NCBI GenBank assembly: GCA_035690495.1
Contig: DASSKK010000067.1
Span: forward strand, 1-59,327
Length of the DNA: 59,327 nucleotides
Source: DASSKK01 sp035690495
Lineage (GTDB): Bacteria > Actinomycetota > Actinomycetes > Propionibacteriales > Nocardioidaceae
Reading direction: 5' to 3'
In this document: positions 9,474 through 17,974 of the stretch, piece after piece
Layout: every line of letters begins with the position of its first letter
Numbering within the stretch: position 1 is the first letter of the stretch
Notes under the pieces: model-generated
Told to the model about the DNA's origin: nothing
What the model saw: only the letters and a program-made list of their open reading frames with translations
The model's database searches: none
Program-made: the position numbers and the translations under genes

Positions 9474-11133
9474 CAGGCACCCCGACGCTGCGTCTGACCC
9501 GGGAGACCAGCCACCACAGCACGGCGGCCAGCACCAGCACGAGCAGGGTGAGCAGCACCGACAGGGCCGCGGTGAGCCCGACCTGGCCGAGCTCCTCGCT
9601 GTTGAGCACCACCACGGCCAGCGTCTCGTTGCCGGGGCCGTAGAGCAGGCTGGACATGGTCACCTCGTGCAGACCAGTGAGGAAGCAGACCAGCCATCCG
9701 GCGAGCAGTGCGGGCGCCAGAGGACGAAGCAGCACGGTGCGCAGCGCCACCCACGACGTGGCGCCGCTGACCCGGGAGGCATGCGTCTCCTCGGGCGGCA
9801 ACCGGTCCAGTGCACCGGACACCGGGCGGTGCGCCAGCGCCCACAGCTTGGCCAGGTAGGCGAGGCCGATGATCAGCAGGCTGCCTCCGATCCAACGGCC
9901 GTAGCCGATCAGCAGACCCACGGCGAGCGTGGATCCGGGCAGCACGAAGGTGAGCGCGACCAAGGTGCCCGCCGCGCGACCGGCCCGGTCGCGCTCGAGC
10001 AACGCGACCACTCCGCCCAGAACGGCCAGCACGGACGCGGCCACCAGGGCGAGCACCATGCTGCGCCCGAGCGCCTCGCCGTTGCGGGCGGTCAGCACCG
10101 CGGTGAAGTTGGCCAGCGTCCAGTTCGAGGGCACCGGTAGCACGCCGACCGCGCGGGTCACCGCGGTGGCGAGCAGTGCAAGCAAGGGGATGCCGACCGC
10201 CACCGCCAGGTAGCACCACATCATCGTCGCGGCGAGCCGGCCCGCGACCCGGCCGCCCGGGGCCGCGCCCAGGCTCCCACCCGACGTACGAGTCGTCCGC
10301 AGCCCCGGCGTCAGCAAGGCATCGGCGGGTCCCACCACTGCGGCCGCGATCAGCACCAGGACCAGCGCCAACGTCACCGCCGCGACGAAGGAGGCGGGAT
10401 CGCTGCTGCTTGCGAGGTCGGCGTAGATGCGAGTGGTGACGGTGTGCACGCCGGTGGCGCTGCCGAGGATCTCCGGGATGGCGAACGCGCCCAACGCCAG
10501 CACGAAGACCACGGTCGCGGCCATCGCCAGCGAGGGCGCCAGCAACGGCATCGTGATCGTGCGCAGCACCGTCCAGGGCCGGGCGCCCGCAGCACGCGCA
10601 GCCCACTCGAGATCGGACTCGGCGCGGGCGGACAGTCCCGAGACGGTCAGCAGGTAGGCGACCGGTGCCGCATTGACCGCGAGTACGACGGTGACCCCGG
10701 CCAGGCTCTGCACGCCCGGCCACGACCAGCCGATCAGGTCGTCGACGAAGCCCGAACGGCCGAAAGCCGCCAGCCAGCTGAAGCCGAGCACGAAGTCCGG
10801 AACCAGCACCGGCAGCAGGACCGCGACGCGAAGCGCCGTACGGGTCGGCACATGAGAGCCTCGCAGAGCGACTGCGAACGCGGCCCCGACCGGCACCGCC
10901 AGCGCCGTCACGGCTGCCGCCACGATCAAGGAGGTGCCGATGGCCGAGCCGAACCCGGGGGCGGTCAGCACGGCACCGACCCGGCCTCCGGCGTCGACGG
11001 TTACGGTCCGCACCATCGCGGCCAGCGGCACCACCACCAGCGCCAGCACCGCCACGACGACGACCGCGAGCAGCGCCCACCGGGCCCGGGCCTGCTCGAA
11101 GACCGGCGGCGCGACGCTGCGGCGGCCGCCCAC
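9463..11133 (-). CDS. ABC transporter permease, two fused permease domains
   Basis: 556 aa membrane protein with about 12 transmembrane segments made of two tandem BPD_transp_1 domains (roughly residues 55-270 and 320-545), the arrangement typical of FbpB/ThiP-like ferric iron or thiamine permeases. Each half carries an EAA-like loop with AARAAGA (first half) and THASRVSGA (second half) for ATPase docking. The GTG start follows directly on the TAG stop of the binding-protein gene, without a spacer, so translation is probably coupled. Confidence 0.9.
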   Translation of the reverse strand: MGGRRSVAPPVFEQARARWALLAVVVVAVLALVVVPLAAMVRTVTVDAGGRVGAVLTAPGFGSAIGTSLIVAAAVTALAVPVGAAFAVALRGSHVPTRTALRVAVLLPVLVPDFVLGFSWLAAFGRSGFVDDLIGWSWPGVQSLAGVTVVLAVNAAPVAYLLTVSGLSARAESDLEWAARAAGARPWTVLRTITMPLLAPSLAMAATVVFVLALGAFAIPEILGSATGVHTVTTRIYADLASSSDPASFVAAVTLALVLVLIAAAVVGPADALLTPGLRTTRTSGGSLGAAPGGRVAGRLAATMMWCYLAVAVGIPLLALLATAVTRAVGVLPVPSNWTLANFTAVLTARNGEALGRSMVLALVAASVLAVLGGVVALLERDRAGRAAGTLVALTFVLPGSTLAVGLLIGYGRWIGGSLLIIGLAYLAKLWALAHRPVSGALDRLPPEETHASRVSGATSWVALRTVLLRPLAPALLAGWLVCFLTGLHEVTMSSLLYGPGNETLAVVVLNSEELGQVGLTAALSVLLTLLVLVLAAVLWWLVSRVRRSVGVPDVR

Positions 11134-12135
11134 CTATCTTCCGCCGAAGATCGACTGGTACTGCCGCAGCACCTTGTCCTTGCTGTGCGAGAGCTTCATC
11201 CAGTCCGGCGAGACGATCTTCGCGTCGGCCGGTTCGGTCGGCCCCGGCACTCCGGCCAGCGTCGGGTAGGAGCCGGAGTCCGCGATCACCGTCTGGCCCT
11301 GCTTGCTGGTCACGTAGCTGCAGAAAGACTTGGCGGCCTTGTTGTCCGCCGAGTGCTTGGCCAAGGCGATCGGACCGTAGATCGCGACCGATCCGGGATC
11401 CGGCCACGTCACGGCGATCGGCGAGCCGCTCTGCTTGGCGGCGTAGGCGGAGTTGGCGATCGTGATCCCGGCCTTGTAGGTGCCCTGCGCGACGCCGTTG
11501 ACCACGTCGGTGGGCGTGCTCAGCTGGGTGCCGCCGTTCTTCTTCAGCGTCGCGTAGAAGTCCAGTCCGTACGACGGATCGGCCGCGAAGTACCCGAGCG
11601 CGCCGAGCGCCGAGGCCGCGATGTTCGGGTCGGGGACGGCCACCGACCCGTCGTACCTCGCATCCGTCAGGTCCTTCCACGACGCCGGCGGCGCGACGCC
11701 CTCGTGGGTGACCGCGACCATGTAGAGCAGCGCCACACCGACGTAGTGGTCGGTGCGGTACTCCTCGGGGATGTCGGTGGCGGGCGTCCAGTCGCCGATC
11801 AGCCCCTGGCCGACGTAGTCCTGCATGGTCAAGGGGTCGCAGGCCCAGATCGCGTCCGCGCGCAGGCCTCCGGAGCGGATGTCGCCGGCGATGCGGGCGT
11901 TCAGGTCACCCGTGGGTGCGCGGTAGAGCTTGACCTGCATGCCCGGATGCGCCTTCTCGAAGGCCTTGATGACCGGGTTGATGGTGGTGTCGCTGACACA
12001 GGTGTAGAGCGTGAAGGACTTCGCCGACCCGGATCCCCCGGCTGTGCCCGGGCCTCCGGTGCCGCTGCCGCATCCGGCGACCGCCAGCAGCAGCACTGCC
12101 AGGATCGATACCCACACCTTCCGCGTAGTCCCCAT
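11134..12135 (-). CDS. Extracellular solute-binding lipoprotein of ABC importer
   Basis: 333 aa. A signal peptide with a lipobox (LAVAGC, lipidated Cys22) anchors it outside the membrane, followed by a Gly/Thr-rich linker. The mature part starts FTLYTCVSDTT and has the layout of the ferric-iron/2-aminoethylphosphonate binding family (extracellular solute-binding family 1/6). No tyrosine pair typical of FbpA is obvious at the end, so the ligand is open. It is the first gene of the operon with the permease and ATPase. Its promoter must lie in the 31-bp gap or within the upstream gene. Confidence 0.9.
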   Translation of the reverse strand: MGTTRKVWVSILAVLLLAVAGCGSGTGGPGTAGGSGSAKSFTLYTCVSDTTINPVIKAFEKAHPGMQVKLYRAPTGDLNARIAGDIRSGGLRADAIWACDPLTMQDYVGQGLIGDWTPATDIPEEYRTDHYVGVALLYMVAVTHEGVAPPASWKDLTDARYDGSVAVPDPNIAASALGALGYFAADPSYGLDFYATLKKNGGTQLSTPTDVVNGVAQGTYKAGITIANSAYAAKQSGSPIAVTWPDPGSVAIYGPIALAKHSADNKAAKSFCSYVTSKQGQTVIADSGSYPTLAGVPGPTEPADAKIVSPDWMKLSHSKDKVLRQYQSIFGGR

Positions 12136-12166
12136 TCTTCCAACCTACGCACGCGCGCCCGGACTG

Positions 12167-12676
12167 TCACGGGTCAGCGAACAGACCCCGCACGTACGCC
12201 GCCTGGCCGACATGCTGGGTGTCGTCGTCGACCACGCTGACCAACCGGACCGCCAACGTCACGGGCGGATCCCACCGCTCGTCGACGACGGCGGCGAGAT
12301 CCTCGTCGGTGAGCGACCCGAGGTAGGCGACGGTCTGCGCGTGCGTGGCGTCGTGGTAGTCCGCGAGCAGGTCGGCTGACGCGCGTACGGCGCCCACCTC
12401 GTCACTGCTCTGCCCGTAGCCGGTGGCGCCGGCGTCGAACGGCAGGCCGAACCGGTCCGCCCAACCGTCGGCGTGCCACACCTGGTTACGCTCTGCGACC
12501 TCGGCGACGTGACTGTCCTGCACGCGGGTCAGGTGCCAGACCAGCCAGGCGATCGAGTTGGCCTGCTCGTCCGGGCGGAGGGCCAACTGGTCCTCGGTGA
12601 GCCCTTGCACCGCCGCGTGCACGTTCTCCCGCACCCGGCCGAAGGCGTCTACGAGCAGGTCGGTGGCCGTGCTCAT
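12167..12676 (-). CDS. DinB/mycothiol-transferase-like protein (DUF664)
   Basis: 169 aa four-helix-bundle protein of the DinB_2/DUF664 group, many of which use mycothiol in actinobacteria. The metal-binding histidines expected for the family are visible in SIAWLVWHLTRVQDSH (His at about 48 and 55) and in DDDTQHVGQAAYVRGL near the C-terminus (about 155). The ATG start lies inside the last codons of the doxX gene (4-bp overlap), so the two are probably cotranscribed. The substrate is unknown. Confidence 0.82.
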   Translation of the reverse strand: MSTATDLLVDAFGRVRENVHAAVQGLTEDQLALRPDEQANSIAWLVWHLTRVQDSHVAEVAERNQVWHADGWADRFGLPFDAGATGYGQSSDEVGAVRASADLLADYHDATHAQTVAYLGSLTDEDLAAVVDERWDPPVTLAVRLVSVVDDDTQHVGQAAYVRGLFADP

Positions 12677-13176
12677 GCTGCAGCCGGTGGGGCCGCCCGG
12701 TGCCCGACCTCGACGACGGCGGTGGACGCGGCAGCGCCGAGCGCGAGTGCGCCCAGCCCCCAGCCGGCGCCGGACCGTTCGGTGCCGATCACGTGGTCGA
12801 CCGAGATGCTGCCCGGCCCCTCCTCGGCGAGCATGGCCAGGGCGGCGATCAGCACCGCGTTGAACTCCCAGCCGCGGTTGGCGTTCCACGGCCCGTTCGG
12901 CCAGTGGACCTTGCGGATCGCGGTGGTCATCACGCCGATCAACGCCGCGCTGGCCAGAGGGGTGGCCGCGCCCAGCGCGAGCAGCGCGCCTCCGGCTGTC
13001 TCGGTGATCGCCGCGGCCAGGGCGTTCTCACGCGGCGGATGAAGGTTCAGCGAGCCCATCATCTGCTCGGTGCCGTCCAGGCCCGGACCGCCGAAGGCGC
13101 CCTGGAGCTTCTGCAGCCCGTGGCCGACGAACAGCCCCCCGATCACCCCGCGTGCGACCAGTCGTGTCAGGCCCAT
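12673..13176 (-). CDS. DoxX family membrane protein
   Basis: 167 aa with four predicted transmembrane helices and the DoxX-type N-terminal GLFVGHGLQKLQGAFGG motif. Members act in quinone-linked or thiol redox systems (for example the SseA/SodA/DoxX complex), but most have no assigned role. The downstream DinB-like protein is often a mycothiol-dependent enzyme, so a redox or detoxification role fits. The gene is divergent from the marR-type regulator, and both starts flank the candidate operator at 13264-13281. Confidence 0.85.
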   Translation of the reverse strand: MGLTRLVARGVIGGLFVGHGLQKLQGAFGGPGLDGTEQMMGSLNLHPPRENALAAAITETAGGALLALGAATPLASAALIGVMTTAIRKVHWPNGPWNANRGWEFNAVLIAALAMLAEEGPGSISVDHVIGTERSGAGWGLGALALGAAASTAVVEVGHRAAPPAAA

Positions 13177-13263
13177 GAGTGCTCCGTTCCGTGTGGTGTG
13201 CGTGCCTCATCCCGTGCCCACCCCGCCGGTTCGCAAACCGGCCGTCGGGCCATCCCGCACAAG

Positions 13264-13281
13264 TATGTAAGCGCTGTTATA
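13264..13281. promoter_or_regulatory. Candidate MarR operator overlapping a -10 box
   Basis: TATGTA-AGCGCT-GTTATA is an imperfect inverted repeat around the palindrome AGCGCT, located in the divergent gap between doxX and the MarR-type regulator. TATATT (13278-13283) would make a good -10 box; a transcript from it would begin at or next to the GTG at 13290, suggesting a leaderless mRNA. Repressor binding here would block that promoter, giving autoregulation. This is inferred from symmetry and position. Confidence 0.45.
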
Positions 13282-13289
13282 TTGCCTTG

Positions 13290-13778
13290 GTGAGCCTGCG
13301 CGATGACCTGCCCAGCCGGTGGCGGCCACTGTTCGCCGCGTTCCGTGCGATCGACGACCAGATCGCCGAGGCGTACGCGCGACTCGGCGTCGAGGGCGTG
13401 CGGCCACGCTTCAGCATGGCGCTGATGTTCCTGGACTCGGTCGGCCCGATGACGATCCGCCGCCTGGCCGACGAGTGCGGCGTCACGCACTCGGCGATGA
13501 GCCAGTCGGTGAGCGCGATGCGCAAGGCGGAGCTGGTCACCTCGGCTCGCGGTTCCGACGCTCGCAGCCGCCTGGTGAGCCTGACCGACGAGGGTCGTGC
13601 GGTGGTGCCATTGCTGCGCGCCGAGTGGGAGGCGACCGAGCAGGCGATCGCCGAGCTCGAGGACGAGCTGCCCTACCCGCCCTCGCGGATCGCCGACGAC
13701 CTCGCCCACGCGCTGGCCGCCCGGTCCTTCGCCGACCGGCTGCTCGCACATCTCGACGTACGCCGCCCGAGGGACTGA
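13290..13778 (+). CDS. MarR family transcriptional regulator
   Basis: 162 aa winged-helix repressor. The recognition region TIRRLADECGVTHSAMSQSV (about residues 56-75) and the wing SARGSDARSRLVSLTDEG (about 86-103) are typical of MarR. I start it at the GTG at 13290, because the longer upstream frame runs through the promoter and has no homologous look. It is followed after 6 bp by an MFS transporter gene, the usual arrangement of a regulator with the efflux pump it controls. Confidence 0.88.
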   Translation: MSLRDDLPSRWRPLFAAFRAIDDQIAEAYARLGVEGVRPRFSMALMFLDSVGPMTIRRLADECGVTHSAMSQSVSAMRKAELVTSARGSDARSRLVSLTDEGRAVVPLLRAEWEATEQAIAELEDELPYPPSRIADDLAHALAARSFADRLLAHLDVRRPRD

Positions 13779-13784
13779 GCGCAC

Positions 13785-15053
13785 TTGCTGCGCAGCCTCC
13801 TCCTCGACCTGCGTCCTTTGGAGACCCGGGCCTTCCGGCACTGGTGGCTGGGCTCGGCGCTGTCCATGTTCGGCACCCAGCTCACGTCCTTCGCGTTGCT
13901 GTACTACGTGTGGGTGCGCACCCACGATGCCGCGTTGGTCGGCGCAGTGGCAGTCGCCGAGGCGGTCGCCACGATCGGGGCTGCGCTGTTCGGCGGCTCG
14001 CTGGCCGATCGCCTGGACCGCCACCGCGTCGTCCTGCTCAACCGATCCGGCCAGCTCGCGAGCTCGCTGGCGCTGGCGGGCATCGTGGTGGTTCCGACCA
14101 GGGCGACGATCCCGCTGGTTTTCGTCCTGGTCGCGGTCTCGTCCGGGTTCGGCGCGTTGGGCGCACCAGCGAACCGCTCGTTCCCGGCGCTCCTGCTGCC
14201 GCCCCGGCATCTCGCCGCGGGACTGGCCCTGAACCGGGTGGCGGGCCAGCTCAGCCTGCTGACCGGACCGCTGCTGGCCGGTGCGATCAGCGCCGCCTGG
14301 GGAGTGCAGGTCTGCTTCCTCATCGACGCCGGGACTTTCGCCGTCGCGCTCCTCTCGCTTCTCGCCGTACCTGCCCTGCCTCCCGGCGACGACGGAGCGA
14401 CCGGTCCGCGGTTGCGCGGGATCCGCGGCGGCGTACGCCTCGTCGTCGGCTCCCCGGTCCTGCTGGGAGCATTCGCCACCGACATCGCCGCAACCGTGCT
14501 CGCCATGCCGGTTGCCCTCTTCCCGGTCATCAACGACCAGGAGTACGGCGGGTCCGCCCTCACCCTGGGACTGTTCGCACCGGCGATCGGGCTCGGCGGA
14601 CTGGTGGCCGCTACGCTCTCGGGCCGGGTGACGGCAACCGCGCGGCCGGGGCGGCTGATGCTGGTCTCGGCCGCGGGATGGGCAGCCGCGATCGGGTGCT
14701 TCGGGCTCGGCCACGTGCTGTGGGTCGGACTCGGGTTCCTCGCGATCGCGGGGGCGTGCGACACGGTCACGGTCGTGTCGCGTACGAGCATCGTCCAGCA
14801 CGCCGTACCCGACTCGGTCCGCGGCGGCGTGAACGCCCTCGACTACCTGGTCGGGGTGAGCGGCCCGCAGATGGGCAACTTCAGGGCCGGCCTCGTCGCC
14901 TCGGCGACCTCCGGAGCCACAAGCGCCGCGCTGGGCGGCCTCGCGTCGCTGGCGGCCATCGCCGGGCTGGCCGCCGCACTTCCCGCGCTCAGCCAGGAAC
15001 CCGCACACGCACCCGGGTCAGCGGAAGCGCGGCAAGGGCGAACGCGGCGGTGA
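13785..15053 (+). CDS. MFS transporter, likely efflux (EntS/DHA3-like)
   Basis: 422 aa with about 12 transmembrane helices. The cytoplasmic loop 2-3 motif appears as GGSLADRLDRHRV (about residues 66-78), and the overall pattern is that of the DHA3/EntS-like drug or siderophore exporters. The TTG start lies 6 bp after the stop of the MarR gene; the two probably form an operon with substrate-induced derepression. Its last 65 bp overlap, tail to tail, the coding end of the next MFS gene on the other strand. Confidence 0.87.
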   Translation: MLRSLLLDLRPLETRAFRHWWLGSALSMFGTQLTSFALLYYVWVRTHDAALVGAVAVAEAVATIGAALFGGSLADRLDRHRVVLLNRSGQLASSLALAGIVVVPTRATIPLVFVLVAVSSGFGALGAPANRSFPALLLPPRHLAAGLALNRVAGQLSLLTGPLLAGAISAAWGVQVCFLIDAGTFAVALLSLLAVPALPPGDDGATGPRLRGIRGGVRLVVGSPVLLGAFATDIAATVLAMPVALFPVINDQEYGGSALTLGLFAPAIGLGGLVAATLSGRVTATARPGRLMLVSAAGWAAAIGCFGLGHVLWVGLGFLAIAGACDTVTVVSRTSIVQHAVPDSVRGGVNALDYLVGVSGPQMGNFRAGLVASATSGATSAALGGLASLAAIAGLAAALPALSQEPAHAPGSAEARQGRTRR

Positions 15054-16164
15054 CCAGGAACCCCACGCCGAAGCTCGTCCGGGCGGCGACAAGCCCGACG
15101 AGTACGGCGCCGAGGCCCGTACCTGCGTCGAAACCGACGTTCCAGATCGCGCTGGCCGCGGCGTACTCACTCGCCGCGACTCTGGAGAAGGCAGCCACCA
15201 GGGTGAGGTTCTGCAGACTTCCGTAACCAAGGCCCGCCACCGCCATCGCCGCCAACAGCAATGCCGGGCGGGCACGCTGGCCGGCTCCGAGGAGCGCCAG
15301 CGCGGTGAGCAGCAGGCCGGCGACCGTGACCATCAGCATCGGCGCAAGCATCCGGGCGGCACCATGTCGGTCTGCGACGCGTCCGACCAGCCACCGGCCC
15401 AGCGCGGCGACCAGCCCCAGGACCAGCAGCGCCGTCACCGACAACGCCGTGGAGCCGGTGAACTGGGGCAGGAAGGTCATCAGCGCGCCACCGGCCAACG
15501 TGACCGCGAACAGCACCAGCGCGGGCGGGAGTACGACGCCGAACGAGGCCCACCGTTGGGGCGGGGCTGTGGCGGTCGGCAAGGGACGACCAGGCGCGTG
15601 CAGCACCCGGCCGAGCCGGAGTGCGGCCGGAATGCCCAGCAGCGGCACCGCTCCGATCACGAACACCCACCAGAAGCCGATCCGCTCGGCCACAGCGACG
15701 CTGCTCGGAAGCAGCAGCAGGTTGGGGACCGCGACGCCGAGACCGTAGACGCCAACAGCCTCACCGCGCCGGGCGACTGGCACCAGCTGCGCGACCAGGG
15801 CGCTCCCGGTGACAGTGAGGATCCCGAAGCCGACGCCGCGGACCGCGGACAGGCCCAGCACCGGGGCCAGGCCGTCCGAGAACCCGAGGCACAGCGACGG
15901 TCCACCGAGCAGCAGCATCGACGCCACGAGCGAGGGACCGTGGCCGACGCGGCGCAGCAGCGGCGGAACCAGCGGTTGGGTGGCCACCGTCGAGAGCAGC
16001 AGCACCCCGGTCACCAGTCCGGCGCCGACCGTGCCCTGCCCGCCGTGCACCACCCACAGCGGTGCCACCGAGAACAGCGCCGCATAGCCGCCGAAGCCAG
16101 CCACGGTGAGGAGGGTGAGGGCGAGCATCCCGGGAACGCGCCACACCGGTGACTGCTCACCCAC
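14989..16164 (-). CDS. MFS transporter next to aromatic CoA-ligase operon
   Basis: 391 aa with about 12 transmembrane helices and a loop motif GRWLVGRVADRHGAARML in the second half. I start it at a GTG (16164) that overlaps the stop of the CoA-ligase gene by 8 bp; an ATG 48 bases further upstream would overlap that gene by 56 bp and has no clear ribosome site. Being last in the ligase/amidohydrolase/ferredoxin/boxC operon, it may import the aromatic acid or export an intermediate, but the sequence does not show the substrate. The 3' end overlaps the convergent MFS gene by 65 bp. Confidence 0.85.
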   Translation of the reverse strand: MGEQSPVWRVPGMLALTLLTVAGFGGYAALFSVAPLWVVHGGQGTVGAGLVTGVLLLSTVATQPLVPPLLRRVGHGPSLVASMLLLGGPSLCLGFSDGLAPVLGLSAVRGVGFGILTVTGSALVAQLVPVARRGEAVGVYGLGVAVPNLLLLPSSVAVAERIGFWWVFVIGAVPLLGIPAALRLGRVLHAPGRPLPTATAPPQRWASFGVVLPPALVLFAVTLAGGALMTFLPQFTGSTALSVTALLVLGLVAALGRWLVGRVADRHGAARMLAPMLMVTVAGLLLTALALLGAGQRARPALLLAAMAVAGLGYGSLQNLTLVAAFSRVAASEYAAASAIWNVGFDAGTGLGAVLVGLVAARTSFGVGFLVTAAFALAALPLTRVRVRVPG

Positions 16165-17974
16165 CGGCAACAGTGACGACTCCCGGGCCCACGGGGTCGG
16201 CGTACAACGCATCCACCAGATGCGCGCGGGTGCGCAGCACCTGGCGCTGGTTGACGTATCCCTTGTCGGTGATCTCCCCCGCGTCGAGGTCGGCCGGACG
16301 GGTCATTACCAGCAGCCGCTGCACGTGCCCGGCCGAGCCGATGGCCTCCTGCGCGGACAGCTGGCTGCCCAGCTCGGCGAGCAGGTCCGGGTCGCGTTCG
16401 ACCTCCGAGTCATTGTCGAGGCTGTGCCCGAGCAGCTTGGCAGCCGCGGCGGCGTCCAGCCACGCGAGCGCGGCCACGTAGTCGCGATGCTCGCCCGCGA
16501 CGACCACGTCGGACACCAGCGGGCAGGCCGACAGCAGCGCCGCGCGCACCGCAGCCACCCGGACGAACGTGCCGGTCGCGAGCTTGAAGTCCTCGGCGAG
16601 CCGGCCGCCGAACAACAGCCCGCGGTTCGGCTCGGCGGGATCGACCGGCTGCACGGCGTCGCCGGTGCGGTAGAAACCGTGCTCGTCGAAGCTCGCGGAC
16701 GTCAGGTCGGCTCGCCCGTAGTAGCCGGGAGTCACCATGGGCCCGCGCACCCGGATCTCGTAGCTGCCGGCCTGCTCCGGCGTGGGAACCAGCAGCAGCT
16801 CGGCGCCGGCCAGCGGGACACCGATGCACCGGGAGTCGTCGTAGTCGAAGTGGGCGGACGTGGCGGCCGGTGCGGTCTCGGTCAGTCCCCACGAGCCGGT
16901 CATGGGTACGTCGTGCCCGGCGGCACTCCTGCTCAGCGACAGCAGCCGTTCTCGGAGCTCGGGGGGCAGCGCGGCAGCGGCGTCGAACAGCAACCGCAAC
17001 CGGGAGAAGAAGCGGCTCGCCAACTCGCTGTCCGCCTCCAGGGCGGGCACGAGCCGGGCGTAGCCGGCCGGCACGTTGAAGTAGATCGTCGGCGGCACGT
17101 CCGCGAGGTTGGCGAGCGTCTTGTCGAACAGGGCCGGCGCCGGGCGGCCGTCGTCGACGTAGATCGTCCCGCCATGGGTGAGCACCAGATTGAGGTTGTG
17201 ACTGCCGCCGAACGTGTGACTCCACGGCAGCCAGTCCACAATCACCGGCCGCTCGTCGGCCAGGAACGGCCAGGACTGGGCGATCATCTGCTGGTTGGCG
17301 GCCAGCATCCCGTGCGTGGTGATCACCGCCTTCGGCGTGCCCGTCGAGCCGGAGGTGAACAACAGCTTCGCGACGGTATCGCCGTCGATCGCCTGGAACG
17401 CGTCCTCGACCGCTTGCCCCGGCTCGGTGCGCACGAGCTCGTCGAGCGGAGTCGCTCCGGGGCGGAGACCGTTCCCGAGGACCACCGGCACCCCGTCGAG
17501 CGCGTCGAGGGCGGGGCCGAACGTCTCCGCGTCCTCGGCGAAGACGGCGCCGGGTTTCACGAGTGCGGTGACCTCGCGCAGCCGGGAGTGGTCGCGCGAG
17601 GCGGTCGCGTAGGCGACGCTGGTCGGTGCGACCGGAACGCCGGCGAGCGTCGCGCCGAGCATCACCAGCAGGTGGTTCACCGAGTTGCCGGACACCACCA
17701 GCAGCGGCCGGTGCGGCGCGAGCCCCCGCTCGAGCAGTCCCTGGCCGATCGCCAGGGCAGCGCGTTCGGCCTCGGCGTACGAGACGCTCCGCCATCTTCC
17801 GGCGGCGTTGCGCTCGGCGGCCAGCAGGTGCTCCGGGTCGCGCCGCACCCATTGGCGGAACGACGTCGTCACGCTGTCCGGATGGTTGCCCAGCGGCTCG
17901 GCGGATCGCAGCAGCAGGCTGCCGTCGTGACGCCGTTCGCACCTGATGTCGGGGACGGCGAACAGCGTGCTCAC
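16157..17974 (-). CDS. Feruloyl-CoA synthase-like aryl-CoA ligase
   Basis: 605 aa adenylate-forming enzyme: ATP + aromatic acid + CoA to aryl-CoA. The AMP-binding P-loop LLFTSGSTGTPKAV lies at residues 204-217, followed by VDWLPWSHTFGGSHNLNL, YFNVPAGYARL and SWGLTETAPAATSAHF, which resemble the feruloyl-CoA synthase family more than benzoate-CoA ligases. The acyl-activating A8-type region is GFYRTGD, later EDFKLATGTFV. The GTG start overlaps the amidohydrolase stop (GTGA). In this operon with boxC it may supply benzoyl-CoA or a substituted aryl-CoA; the actual acid is unknown. No hydroxycinnamoyl-CoA hydratase-lyase gene is nearby. Confidence 0.88.
   Translation of the reverse strand: MSTLFAVPDIRCERRHDGSLLLRSAEPLGNHPDSVTTSFRQWVRRDPEHLLAAERNAAGRWRSVSYAEAERAALAIGQGLLERGLAPHRPLLVVSGNSVNHLLVMLGATLAGVPVAPTSVAYATASRDHSRLREVTALVKPGAVFAEDAETFGPALDALDGVPVVLGNGLRPGATPLDELVRTEPGQAVEDAFQAIDGDTVAKLLFTSGSTGTPKAVITTHGMLAANQQMIAQSWPFLADERPVIVDWLPWSHTFGGSHNLNLVLTHGGTIYVDDGRPAPALFDKTLANLADVPPTIYFNVPAGYARLVPALEADSELASRFFSRLRLLFDAAAALPPELRERLLSLSRSAAGHDVPMTGSWGLTETAPAATSAHFDYDDSRCIGVPLAGAELLLVPTPEQAGSYEIRVRGPMVTPGYYGRADLTSASFDEHGFYRTGDAVQPVDPAEPNRGLLFGGRLAEDFKLATGTFVRVAAVRAALLSACPLVSDVVVAGEHRDYVAALAWLDAAAAAKLLGHSLDNDSEVERDPDLLAELGSQLSAQEAIGSAGHVQRLLVMTRPADLDAGEITDKGYVNQRQVLRTRAHLVDALYADPVGPGVVTVAGG

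Noticed and set aside
13167..15008. 613-aa minus-strand frame opposite the MarR and MFS genes
   Set aside because: Composition rich in Arg/Gln/Gly/Asp with no domain pattern; it covers two well-recognised genes and the promoter between them.
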